Shown: positions 8,827 to 16,611 of the stretch, in pieces | How positions within the stretch are numbered: the first letter of the stretch is position 1 | Layout: the number at the start of each line of letters is the position of its first letter | Source: Desulfobacterales bacterium | GTDB taxonomy: Bacteria; Desulfobacterota; Desulfobacteria; Desulfobacterales; Desulfobacteraceae | Length of the DNA: 26,574 nucleotides | Assembly (NCBI GenBank): GCA_022361535.1 | Contig: JAKSAU010000324.1 | Coordinates: forward strand, 1 to 26,574 | Reading direction: 5' to 3' | Notes under the pieces: generated by a model | Database searches by the model: none | What the model saw: only the letters and a program-made list of their open reading frames with translations | Told to the model about the DNA's origin: nothing | Position numbers and translations under genes: made by a program

Positions 8827-8855
8827 AAGATACTGGAAAACACTAAAGACCTCAA
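8827..8855 (-). promoter_or_regulatory. Candidate promoter of cbiK
   Basis: Read on the - strand, TTGAGG (8850-8855) and TATCTT (8827-8832) are 17 bp apart. They lie about 25 bp before the AAGGAG ribosome site (8799-8804) of the chosen cbiK start. Each element matches four of six consensus bases. Transcription could also continue from the zur-like gene upstream. Confidence 0.3.
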
Positions 8856-9000
8856 GCCTGATCCATCAATCTGTCGGTATTTTAAACCTTAACGCTGCAT
8901 AAAATTTTTGATTAGATCCTTTAAATCAGATTGAAAGGCCATACTTATGGTTGTGGAAAATCTCGGTCGATGTCTTCGGCTGAATGGGAAAAATCACTGG

Positions 9001-9390
9001 TTAGCCCAATGCGCAAGACGGGCAGACACCGAACAAAAATATATCGTGGTCTTCCACGATATATCCATCGGGTGCAATATTATCTTCTTTCAAGGCGCAG
9101 CCAGGCAGTTCAAAGGCCCGGTTACATTGACGACAATGAAAGTGGTGGTGGTGACCTTTTCCCGTGCGTTCATACAAAACGCCGAAAGATGGATGCGAGA
9201 TGCGTTTCAACCACCCGTCATCCACGAGAATCTTGAGATTCCGATAAACCGTTGCCTGGTTAAGTGATGCCACGAGCCTGCGGCCGTATTTTAAAATCTC
9301 ATCAACGCCAAGTGGCCTTTCATGCTGCCTAAAGACATTCTCTATGGCAGTTCTTTGTGTAGTATTACGCCTTTTTGTATTTCGCTTCAA
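9001..9390 (-). CDS. zur: Fur-family metalloregulator, probably Zur
   Basis: Metal-responsive repressor. The 129 residues hold an N-terminal winged helix ([35 protein letters not shown], where NQATVYRNL is the Fur recognition helix) and a C-terminal metal-binding dimer domain with [13 protein letters not shown]. The structural zinc site is C86-x-x-C89 plus C123-x-x-C126. The only strong ribosome site, GGAGG (9400-9404), precedes a TTG at 9388-9390 with nine bases between, so I start there. An ATG at 9430-9432 has no such site, and the longer open frame to 9648 runs into the divergent gene. It faces a COG0523 GTPase and znuACB, which favours Zur over Fur; the metal is inferred from this context. 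Confidence 0.85.
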   Translation of the reverse strand: MKRNTKRRNTTQRTAIENVFRQHERPLGVDEILKYGRRLVASLNQATVYRNLKILVDDGWLKRISHPSFGVLYERTGKGHHHHFHCRQCNRAFELPGCALKEDNIAPDGYIVEDHDIFLFGVCPSCALG

Positions 9391-9459
9391 CGTGTTGATC
9401 CTCCATTTTTTCAAGCTTAGATTTTTCCTCATAATATTGCAAGTGGTCTCGCAACAATC

Positions 9460-9505
9460 TTGACAAAGGCCGGTTTTACACATACATTGTTGCAAATGCA
9501 TTTGC
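9460..9505 (+). promoter_or_regulatory. Promoter of the COG0523 GTPase gene with candidate Zur operator
   Basis: TTGACA (9460-9465), a 17-bp spacer and TACATT (9483-9488) make a good sigma-70-type promoter. Directly after the -10 element lies the perfect 14-bp palindrome GCAAATGCATTTGC (9492-9505), across the expected transcription start. Its place between the divergent zur-like gene and the GTPase gene makes it the best operator candidate in the window. Binding is inferred. Confidence 0.55.
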
Positions 9506-9550
9506 GTTATCGAAAAGCCATCAATTAGACATGATACAGTTAGGTAGACC

Positions 9551-10918
9551 ATGACATCAAAAAAGTCCCATTCAAATAGTTCCGCCAAGCGGATTCCGGT
9601 GACCATTTTGACCGGGTTCCTGGGTTCCGGGAAAACCACTCTACTCAACCGGATTCTGCACGAAAATCATGGAAAACGCATTGCCGTGATCGAGAACGAA
9701 TTCGGCGAAGTGGGCGTAGACAATGACCTGGTCATCGGGGCCAAAGAAGAGATCTTTGAAATGAATAACGGCTGCATCTGCTGCACAGTCCGGGGAGATC
9801 TGATTCGCATCTTGAACAGCCTGATGGAGCGGCGTGAAAAGTTCGACTATATCCTGATCGAAACCACTGGACTTGCCGATCCGGGGCCAGTCATTCAAAC
9901 GTTTTTCCTCGAAGAGACCCTTCGGAACTCTCTCACTATTGATGCGGTAATCACCTTGGTCGATGCCAAATTCATCGAAGCCCACATCGACGGTAACGAC
10001 AAGGCCAAAGAACAGATTGCCTTTGCAGATGTGGTTTTACTGAACAAAGCGGATCTAGTGGATGAAACATTTCTGAGGGGATTAGAGGGAAGAATCCGCA
10101 GTGTGAACGCCGCCGCAGCCATTCACCGCACTGTCAATGCTAAGATTGACATGGATAAGGTACTCAATCAAGAGGGATTCAAACTAGACCGGGCCTTGTC
10201 CGTTGCCCCTGATTTTCTGCAACCGGAGTATCCTTTTGAATGGGCGGGCATCTACCAGTTTCATGCCGGTACCTATGAATGGATCTTTAAGCCGGGGCCT
10301 GACAGTTTTGTGAATATGGCGCTACTACCAGTTCTCGGTGAGCCCGACAAGGTACCTGATTCTGTCATCCAAACGGCTGATGTGGTTTTCTCAGATGCAG
10401 AATATCTCGTGCATCCAGGAACAGCTATAACGCCAGGACTTAAGCTTTGGCGGCTCAGGATGGGAGAAGTAGAAACCACGGTTACACTGGGTATCCGTAA
10501 ACCAGGCAGATACGTCTTGGTCTGTGAGCATCATGCGGATGAGTTCGAAGCCCGGATCTGTAATGGAATGGAACCCATCGAACCAATCGCTTTTCAAGAG
10601 TTCAAACATCAACATGAGCATGACGAGGAGGTAACATCTGTGGGCATTACCATTCCAGGAGACCTGGATCTGGAGATGCTGGAAACCTGGCTGAAGGTGT
10701 TGCTAACAACACAAGGGGAAGATATTTTCCGCATGAAAGGTGTTTTGAGCATCAAAGATCATCCCGAGCGTTTCGTTTTTCAGGGCGTCCATATGCTCTT
10801 TCAAGGAAGTTTTGATCGGGCCTGGGAAAAAGAAGAGCGCCGAAATAACCTGGTCTTTATCGGCCGAAACCTTGACCGCGCTTTTTTGAATAAGGGTTTT
10901 AAAGCATGTCTTACGTAA
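9551..10918 (+). CDS. COG0523 (CobW/ZigA-like) GTPase with an inserted FEWAG module
   Basis: G3E-family GTPase, probably a cytoplasmic zinc chaperone. Walker A is GFLGSGKTT (22-30), the metal-binding CxCC motif is GCICC (74-78), followed by ETTGLADP (104-111) and the base-specificity NKAD (165-168). A C-terminal CobW_C domain spans about 362-450. Between these, residues about 226-351 form an extra domain beginning EYPFEWAG and ending [11 protein letters not shown] and [11 protein letters not shown], followed by the His-rich HQHEHDEE. This insert is homologous to the two repeats in the neighbouring ZnuA. The 455 residues exceed the usual 320-400. The start ATG 9551 has AGGT close upstream. The divergent Zur-like gene and downstream znuACB indicate a zinc-starvation role; CobW in B12 synthesis is the less likely alternative. 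Confidence 0.9.
   Translation: MTSKKSHSNSSAKRIPVTILTGFLGSGKTTLLNRILHENHGKRIAVIENEFGEVGVDNDLVIGAKEEIFEMNNGCICCTVRGDLIRILNSLMERREKFDYILIETTGLADPGPVIQTFFLEETLRNSLTIDAVITLVDAKFIEAHIDGNDKAKEQIAFADVVLLNKADLVDETFLRGLEGRIRSVNAAAAIHRTVNAKIDMDKVLNQEGFKLDRALSVAPDFLQPEYPFEWAGIYQFHAGTYEWIFKPGPDSFVNMALLPVLGEPDKVPDSVIQTADVVFSDAEYLVHPGTAITPGLKLWRLRMGEVETTVTLGIRKPGRYVLVCEHHADEFEARICNGMEPIEPIAFQEFKHQHEHDEEVTSVGITIPGDLDLEMLETWLKVLLTTQGEDIFRMKGVLSIKDHPERFVFQGVHMLFQGSFDRAWEKEERRNNLVFIGRNLDRAFLNKGFKACLT
10226..10603 (+). repeat. FEWAG module, copy in the COG0523 GTPase
   Basis: Encodes residues about 226-351. It shares with the ZnuA copies FEWAG near the start, GxYxW, a VH(P)G motif, the final G-x-Y strand with EH then FEA, and EPIAxxE before a His-rich tail. 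It is much more diverged than the two ZnuA copies are from each other, and it carries a Cys (VCEHH) where they have Thr (FTEHM). Confidence 0.75.
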
Positions 10919-10979
10919 AAGGATCTGTTGGTTGATCAAAGTCTGAGTGTTCGTCATGGCATGCCCGCAAGCAGTATTT

Positions 10980-11011
10980 TTGACAATGTATATGTTTTTT
11001 AATTAAAAAAC
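10980..11011 (+). promoter_or_regulatory. Candidate znuA promoter with 18-bp A/T palindrome
   Basis: TTGACA (10980-10985) is followed 17 bp later by a poor -10 hexamer, TTAAAA (11003-11008). A perfect 18-bp palindrome, GTTTTTTAATTAAAAAAC (10994-11011), covers the spacer and -10 region. It could be an operator or simply an A/T-rich promoter element. It does not resemble the palindrome at 9492-9505. Confidence 0.35.
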
Positions 11012-11050
11012 GAACTTCATTTCTAACTAAGACGTTACACGGAGATTATC

Positions 11051-12865
11051 ATGTTAAAAAAAATTAGTTTAACCGTGGGTATTGTTGTTCTATGTGTCTT
11101 CTGCACAATAGCCCAGAGCAAGGCTGAGAAATTATCTGTAGTTGCCACCTTGTTCCCAACCTATGATTTTGCAAAGCAAGTGGGCAAAGATAAAGTGGAC
11201 GTTACTTTTTTACTGCCTCCGGGAGTTGAGGCCCATGCTTTTTCACCGACACCCAAAGACATTGTGACCATCAAAAAAGCTGATGTATTTATTTACACCG
11301 GAGAGTATATGGAGCCTTGGGCAGAGGATATGCTCAAAGGCATATCCAATGACAAGCTTACGGTTGTTGATTCAAGTCAAGGGGTTGACCTGATGGATGA
11401 AACGGATCATGGTGATCATCACGGCGGCGACCATGCCTTTGAATGGGCAGGTGCTTTCAAGCTTTCCCCTGGCAAATATACATGGACATTTGCAAAGGTT
11501 GATGGGGATTACGCAGATCCGAAAATGAAGATGGTTGTTCTTTCAAGTCATTTGGATGGTGCTGCGGCCATTGAGGAGCAAGAGGAGAAAGCCGAAGGAC
11601 TCCTGGAATCAGATAACAGCATTGAAAAGGTTCACGGTGAAAGCCTTTCAGCAAACAAAAGCAAAGCCTTTCAATTGGTATTTGATCCAAACCGGAACAT
11701 CACAGAATACAGTATCGTTATTGAAAAAAAAGGGGTATACACTTTCTTTACAGAACACATGCCCTTTGAATTTGAAGCCGATGATCATTTCTTGAAAGAT
11801 GCCGCCAGAGTTGATGTTGAACCCATTGCCCAAGAGCCTGAAACGGGTCACGGCCACGGTCATCACGCCGAGGGCCATGGCGGCGGGCATGCGTTTGAGT
11901 GGGCTGGCGCGTTTAAACTTTCCACTGGTGAATATGCGTGGACATTTGCAAAGGTTGATGGGGATTACGCAGATCCGAAGATGAAGATGGTTATGCTTTC
12001 CAATACTGCGAATGGTGTTGCGACAATTGAGGATCTGGAGGGAAAAGCCGGAACGCTTTTAGAATCAGATGCTGTCATTGAAAGGATTCACGGTGATACC
12101 CTTTCAGCAAACGACAACAAGGCCTACCAAGTCATCTTTGACTCCAATAAGGAAATCACCAAATTCCGTGTCGTCATTGAAAAAGAAGGGGTATACACTT
12201 TCTTTACAGAACATATGCCCTTTGAATTTGAAGCCGATGAACATTTCTTTAAAAACGCGGATAGAGATGATGTTGAACCCATCGCGCAGGAGCCTGACGC
12301 AGGTCACGGCCACCACCACCATCACCATGGTGGAAAAGACCCACACATTTGGGTGGATTTAGACAATACCCAGAAAATGGTTGATTCCATCGCACAAGCG
12401 TTTGTTGAAAAAGATCCTGCCAATAAAGATTTTTATCTCAATAATGCAGCAGCCTTAAAAGCCAAAATGGCTGATCTGGACGAACGTTTCCGCAAGACAC
12501 TTTCAACGGCAAAGCACAAGACCATCATATACGGCGGCCATTTTGCATTTGGATATTTTGCCAAGCGCTATGGACTGAACCACGAATCACCTTATCCGGG
12601 TTTTTCACCCAATGCAGAACCGTCTCCCAAGGCCATTGGCGAGCTGATTACAAAGATGCGCGACTCTGGCCAAAAATATATCTACTATGAAGAGCTGATA
12701 GATCCAAAAGTGGCCCGGATTATTGCCGAAGAAACCGGTGCAACCCTGGAACTTTTGCATGGGGCGCATAATGTGAGCAAAAAGGAACTTAAAGCAGGAA
12801 TCACCTTCCTTGAAATTATGGAAGATAATCTGAAAAAATTAAGAGTAGGACTGGAAGCTCAGTGA
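11051..12865 (+). CDS. znuA: Zinc ABC transporter substrate-binding protein ZnuA with two inserted FEWAG modules
   Basis: Periplasmic zinc receptor of the ZnuABC importer (cluster A-I, ZinT/ZnuA family). A signal peptide of about 25 residues (MLKKISLTVGIVVLC...SKA) is followed by the N-lobe, with VVATLFPTYDFAKQVG and H62 in GVEAHAFSPTPKD. The rest of the fold resumes at residue 430 with DPHIWVDLDN (H432), GGHFAFGYFAKRYGL (H497) and LLHGAHN. H62, H432 and H497 match the three zinc histidines of ZnuA. In place of the usual short His-rich loop are 300 residues: three His-rich linkers (about 116-128, 266-280, 418-427) separating two modules (128-263 and 280-415). The total of 604 residues is about twice the normal length. 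It overlaps znuC by 4 bp. The ATG at 11051 has CGGAGA upstream. Confidence 0.92.
   Translation: MLKKISLTVGIVVLCVFCTIAQSKAEKLSVVATLFPTYDFAKQVGKDKVDVTFLLPPGVEAHAFSPTPKDIVTIKKADVFIYTGEYMEPWAEDMLKGISNDKLTVVDSSQGVDLMDETDHGDHHGGDHAFEWAGAFKLSPGKYTWTFAKVDGDYADPKMKMVVLSSHLDGAAAIEEQEEKAEGLLESDNSIEKVHGESLSANKSKAFQLVFDPNRNITEYSIVIEKKGVYTFFTEHMPFEFEADDHFLKDAARVDVEPIAQEPETGHGHGHHAEGHGGGHAFEWAGAFKLSTGEYAWTFAKVDGDYADPKMKMVMLSNTANGVATIEDLEGKAGTLLESDAVIERIHGDTLSANDNKAYQVIFDSNKEITKFRVVIEKEGVYTFFTEHMPFEFEADEHFFKNADRDDVEPIAQEPDAGHGHHHHHHGGKDPHIWVDLDNTQKMVDSIAQAFVEKDPANKDFYLNNAAALKAKMADLDERFRKTLSTAKHKTIIYGGHFAFGYFAKRYGLNHESPYPGFSPNAEPSPKAIGELITKMRDSGQKYIYYEELIDPKVARIIAEETGATLELLHGAHNVSKKELKAGITFLEIMEDNLKKLRVGLEAQ
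11432..11839 (+). repeat. FEWAG module, copy 1 in ZnuA
   Basis: Encodes residues 128-263, from HAFEWAGAFKL to VEPIAQEP. It is about 70% identical in protein (roughly 97 of 136 positions by hand count) to copy 2, with no gaps. It holds the strings TFAKVDGDYADPKMKM and GVYTFFTEHMPFEFEAD, both fully conserved in copy 2. It is bounded by His-rich linkers on both sides. Confidence 0.9.
11888..12295 (+). repeat. FEWAG module, copy 2 in ZnuA
   Basis: Encodes residues 280-415 and lies exactly 456 bp (152 codons) after copy 1. Two stretches are almost identical at DNA level: 41 consecutive bases (11483-11523 against 11939-11979), and a 53-base block (from 11732 against from 12188) with one C/T difference. 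The repeat unit is the module plus its following His-rich linker, so both were duplicated together. Confidence 0.9.
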
Positions 12866-13605
12866 AACTAATAGAGGCACAGTCGGTCAGTGTGCGTTAT
12901 GGTCGAATGGAAGCGCTCTCCCAGGTTTCTTTCACCATTAATGCCGGTGATTACGTGGGTATTGTAGGGCCTAACGGATCAGGGAAAACTTCTCTGATTA
13001 AAGCGCTGTTAGGCCTTACGGCCTTCGAAGGAGACATATTATTTCAAGGAAAGAAATTATCTGAATTTTTGCGAGCCAAGCATATCGGATATCTTCCCCA
13101 GAAATTGTCATTCCTGGACAAACGATTTCCTGCAACTGTGCGGGAAATCGTGGTCTCTGGGGTCTATTGCTGCAAAAAGTTCCCAAAATATCTGACAAAA
13201 AAAGACTATGAAGACGCACAAAACGCCATGGAATTGTTGAACATCGCTCCCCTTGCGGATCGTTTGATCGGTAAGCTTTCCGGCGGCCAGCAGCAGCGTG
13301 CCCTGTTGGCACGTGCCTTGGTGCACAAACCGCAGGTTATCATATTAGATGAACCCACTGTCGCGCTTGATCCACAATCACGGGAAACCTTTTATGCTAC
13401 GCTGTCAGATTTACACAAAAACCATGGGGTTACGATCCTCATGATCTCCCATGATATCGGCTCTGTTGGTGAATACGCTTCAAAGCTGATTTTTCTGGAT
13501 CAGCGCCTTATATTTTGTGGCTCGTTTGAGGCGTATTGCAATTCTGAGGCAATGGCGGGCTATTTCAAAGAAGAACAGCAATTTTTAGGTTACAGGCAGA
13601 ATTGA
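12862..13605 (+). CDS. znuC: Zinc ABC transporter ATP-binding protein ZnuC
   Basis: ATPase of the zinc importer. Walker A is GPNGSGKTS (about 36-44), the signature is LSGGQQQRALLARAL (about 138-152), Walker B is VIILDEPTVALD and the switch motif is MISHDIG. The length of 247 residues fits the metal-type (ZnuC/MntB) subfamily. The start is a GTG that overlaps the znuA stop in GTGA, a typical coupled arrangement. The znuB start follows 15 bp after the stop. Zinc rather than manganese is inferred from the His-rich receptor and the Zur-like gene. Confidence 0.93.
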   Translation: MKLIEAQSVSVRYGRMEALSQVSFTINAGDYVGIVGPNGSGKTSLIKALLGLTAFEGDILFQGKKLSEFLRAKHIGYLPQKLSFLDKRFPATVREIVVSGVYCCKKFPKYLTKKDYEDAQNAMELLNIAPLADRLIGKLSGGQQQRALLARALVHKPQVIILDEPTVALDPQSRETFYATLSDLHKNHGVTILMISHDIGSVGEYASKLIFLDQRLIFCGSFEAYCNSEAMAGYFKEEQQFLGYRQN

Positions 13606-13620
13606 TCGAGAAAGTTACAT

Positions 13621-14445
13621 ATGAGCGGTATTATAGAGCAAATTACTGAGGCCCTGCAGTTCGCTTTTATTTATCGGGCATTGATTGCAGGGTGTTTCAT
13701 GGCCTTGGGCTGTTCGTTTTTGGGTGTTTTTTTAGTGCTACGAAGGTTTTCCCTTATTGGTGACGGGCTTGCCCATGTCAGTTTCGCTACCGTTGCCATC
13801 GCCCTTTTATTGGATGCCCAACCCATGATCGTTTCCATACCACTGGTAACACTGGCGTCGCTAGTAATTCTGCAATTAAAAGAAAAAGCACACGTCTATG
13901 GCGATGCCTCCATTGGTTTGGTTTCATCATTCGGCATTGCCTTGGGCGTGATTATTGCCTCAACCGCCCGAGGATTTAATGTCGATCTTTTTAGTTATCT
14001 CTTTGGCAATATACTTTCAGTGAGTCGGATTGAGGTTTGGATAATTGGCAGCCTTTCACTGCTGGTCGTCTTAATCACGATTCTTTTTTATCATGATTTA
14101 TTTGCAACCACTTTTGATGAAGAATTTGCCCAGGTATCAAAGATTAAAGTTAAAGCGGTAAACAGGATTCTGATTGTTTTAACGGCTCTGATTGTGGCCA
14201 TGGGTATAAAGATTGTCGGCACCATGCTTGTCTCAAGCCTGATCATTTTGCCCGCAATTACGGCATTACAGATCACAAAGAGTTTCCGAACAACAATTGC
14301 CTTAGCAGGCATGTTCTCGATCCTTTCCGTAATAGTAGGGATCTTTGCTTCCTATATTTTGAATTATCCATCAGGTGCCACCATTGTAATGGTAAATTTT
14401 ATTTTTTTTATTTCCACATTGAGTTTCGGACGTTTAAAAGGGTGA
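13621..14445 (+). CDS. znuB: Zinc ABC transporter permease ZnuB
   Basis: Inner-membrane permease of the ABC-3 family (ZnuB/MntC type). About eight hydrophobic helices are visible. Typical strings are GCFMALGCSFLGVFLVLRRFSLIGDGLAHVSF near the N-terminus (no more than the family hallmark), GDASIGLVSSFGIALGVI in the middle, and KIVGTMLVSSLIILPAITAL towards the C-terminus. The length of 274 residues is normal. It is the last gene of the znuACB operon; the ATG at 13621 follows GAGAAAG. Confidence 0.93.
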   Translation: MSGIIEQITEALQFAFIYRALIAGCFMALGCSFLGVFLVLRRFSLIGDGLAHVSFATVAIALLLDAQPMIVSIPLVTLASLVILQLKEKAHVYGDASIGLVSSFGIALGVIIASTARGFNVDLFSYLFGNILSVSRIEVWIIGSLSLLVVLITILFYHDLFATTFDEEFAQVSKIKVKAVNRILIVLTALIVAMGIKIVGTMLVSSLIILPAITALQITKSFRTTIALAGMFSILSVIVGIFASYILNYPSGATIVMVNFIFFISTLSFGRLKG

Positions 14446-14574
14446 CAGCCACAACCACCCAAGTGGCGTAGGTGGAAAAGCTGGAATCCGTGCTGGAAAA
14501 AACAAAGTGATTTTAAAAGTGGGCTTAACCATTGCCCGGCAGGAAGAGATAAACTCAATTAACCAGGAAAATTA

Positions 14575-16239
14575 ATGTTAAAAATGAATAAAAGCAAATC
14601 ATATGGATTGGGAATCGACACTGGCGGGACATATACTGATGCTGTAATTTTAGACCTCAGTACCCGAAAGGTTGTAAAATCAGCAAAAACGCCTTCAACC
14701 CATGCCGATTTGGGGATGGGAATTGGCAATGTATTGAAAGCACTGTTTACAGATCTTGCTCTCCATCCTTCAGAAATCACTACCATTGCAGTTTCCACAA
14801 CACTTGCCACAAATGCTGTAATTGAAAACATGGGGGCAAGAGTGGCTCTATTTGTGATTGGCCCAGTGAAGCATTTTGATTTACCTGCAGTGTCCGTCTC
14901 CCACATAGAAGGGGGTCACAATTATTTAGGTGAAGAGGAAAAAAATATAGATATTGAAATGCTTTATGACCGTGTGCTTTACGTCAAGGATAATGTTGAT
15001 GCCTATGCTGTGACCGCTGCCATGAGCATTAAAAATCCAGCACATGAAAAAGTGGCAAAAAAAGCACTTGAGATGCTTGATCCCAATAAGCCTGTGTTTT
15101 GTTCTTACCATGCCAGCACTCTTCCTGGTATCCAGGAACGTGCGGCAACGACAGTGCTTAACGCCAGACTGCTGCCCACCATGCAATCCTTTTTGCAAGG
15201 GGTTGATAGTACCCTGACCGATTTGTCTGTGACCAATGACCTTGTTGTCATTCGCGGGGATGCTCAGCCAATGGATTTACAAAAGGCGGTCAACCATGCT
15301 GCTGATACGTTTGCAAGCGGTCCGGCTGCTTCCATTTGTTACGGTTCTTCATTTTCCCAAACTGCGGACGCCGTTATTGTTGATGTCGGCGGAACCACAA
15401 CTGACATATCCATAATTCGCAACAATTATCCCGTTATCAGCACAGACGGCTGCCAGATAGGCAAATGGCAGACCCATGTGAATGCTGTTGATATGTATAC
15501 AGTGGGTTGTGGTGGAGACAGTCTTATATCATTTAAAGAGAACCGAATAGAGGTGGGCCCCAAAAGAGTGATGCCTGTTTCAATGGTGCCAGAAGTGCCT
15601 GACTCCTTCAATTTTGCCTGCGATGATATTTTACATACTTACCTTGTTTTAAATGAAAAAAGCCCCTGTCAGTTTGATGACTCAGATCCCTTGATTACAG
15701 CATTAAGACAAAAGGGCGGAGCATCATTTATAGATCTGAAAGAAGAACTAAACCTTACTGAGTTTGGGCTTGAACAAAAGATTAATGATTTCTTTAAAAA
15801 TGACTTGATTTTACAGGTAGGTTTTACCCCAACAGACGCACTCCATGCGCTTGGCCAAATGAATTTTGGCAACCATGAGGTTGCAGCTTACGCTGCCCAG
15901 AACTTGGCCAAACAATTTAATCTCACATCCGATCAGTTTTGTGAAGCAGTGATTGATGCGGCGGCACAGAAAATCGAAGAAGCGATTTTGGCCCATGTCA
16001 TTCGAAGAGAGCTTGGTTTATCCATGTCAGATTTTTTAGTTAAAAGTAAAAATCACCGGTTTCTATCCATCGATTTTTCTTTAAAATTACCCATCATAGC
16101 TATTGGTGCTGCAGCTAAAAAACTCCTTCCAGCTGTTGGGGAACGACTGAATACCGAGGTTATTTTTCCTGATCACTATGAAGTGGGCAATGCCATTGGT
16201 GCCTTATTAATCGCTTTGGAGAATAAAAAGCAACTGTAA
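14575..16239 (+). CDS. Hydantoinase/oxoprolinase-family protein (HyuA type), stand-alone
   Basis: Actin-fold ATPase-like enzyme subunit. The N-terminal Hydant_A_N domain shows GIDTGGTYTDAVI (13-25) and STTLATNAVIE (74-84). The Hydantoinase_A domain shows VIVDVGGTTTDIS (267-279) and GCGGDS (311-316). These are phosphate-binding motifs of the family, which includes 5-oxoprolinase, N-methylhydantoinase and acetone carboxylase beta subunits. At 554 residues it is shorter than usual HyuA (about 680), and no HyuB partner is adjacent. The C-terminus (residues about 500-550, with AIGAAAKKLLPAVGERL) still looks family-like. It follows znuB by 129 bp on the same strand, and AGGAAAA precedes ATG 14575. 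The substrate is unknown; a link to zinc uptake is not supported beyond position. Confidence 0.85.
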   Translation: MLKMNKSKSYGLGIDTGGTYTDAVILDLSTRKVVKSAKTPSTHADLGMGIGNVLKALFTDLALHPSEITTIAVSTTLATNAVIENMGARVALFVIGPVKHFDLPAVSVSHIEGGHNYLGEEEKNIDIEMLYDRVLYVKDNVDAYAVTAAMSIKNPAHEKVAKKALEMLDPNKPVFCSYHASTLPGIQERAATTVLNARLLPTMQSFLQGVDSTLTDLSVTNDLVVIRGDAQPMDLQKAVNHAADTFASGPAASICYGSSFSQTADAVIVDVGGTTTDISIIRNNYPVISTDGCQIGKWQTHVNAVDMYTVGCGGDSLISFKENRIEVGPKRVMPVSMVPEVPDSFNFACDDILHTYLVLNEKSPCQFDDSDPLITALRQKGGASFIDLKEELNLTEFGLEQKINDFFKNDLILQVGFTPTDALHALGQMNFGNHEVAAYAAQNLAKQFNLTSDQFCEAVIDAAAQKIEEAILAHVIRRELGLSMSDFLVKSKNHRFLSIDFSLKLPIIAIGAAAKKLLPAVGERLNTEVIFPDHYEVGNAIGALLIALENKKQL

Positions 16240-16611
16240 TTTAGTAATTATAAAGAAAGCCTTAATGGTATTTTAGCTCGGTTTCTCTGAAAGTCCCCAA
16301 CCCCAACACCTGGTATGCGGTAATACTCTGAGCTTGTGGAAAAGAATCAAGATTATGCCCTGTTAAATTTCCTTTTCAAGAGTATTAAGATGAGGAGTCT
16401 ACATTATGAAAGTGAGTTTTCAGACGGTTTCTGTCAGGTCAACCCTGTGTACTCTTTGCAGAGAGTATGCCAGATGACCAAACTTAATTTCCATTTCCTT
16501 TATGATTGTTTGTGCGTTCCGGACATACTTTTATAAAGATTATTACCGCGATGTTTTTTGCAGACATTGCATAGTTAATTCATTTTATCTTAAAGCTCGG
16601 TTCGAGCCGGG
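16240..16611. other. Intergenic region, convergent ends
   Basis: 372 bp between two converging genes. It contains a small inverted repeat, TACTCT-TTGCAG-AGAGTA (about 16450-16467), and the hairpin at 16595-16607 listed separately. A 66-codon open frame (16336-16536, GTG start) has no ribosome site or recognisable sequence and I do not call it a gene. Confidence 0.6.
16595..16607 (-). terminator. Candidate terminator of the acyltransferase-permease operon
   Basis: Perfect 5-bp GC-rich stem GCTCG/CGAGC with a 3-base loop, five bases past the TAG stop (16612-16614) of the - strand gene and followed on that strand by TTTA. The short T-run makes it a modest candidate. Confidence 0.4.

Noticed and set aside
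8931..9267. Two overlapping + strand open frames of about 100 codons
   Set aside because: Antisense to the zur-like gene; His-rich and CxxC regions on the other strand explain their length.
9391..9648. N-terminal extension of the zur-like gene by 86 codons
   Set aside because: It would overlap the divergent GTPase gene and both promoters, and the Fur fold is complete from the TTG at 9390.
14446..14574. Small coding remnant between znuB and the HyuA-like gene (frame ending VEKLESVLEKTK)
   Set aside because: A stop precedes it after a few codons and no start or ribosome site exists.
16336..16536. 66-codon open frame with GTG start
   Set aside because: No ribosome site, no recognisable sequence and atypical composition with many Cys and Phe.
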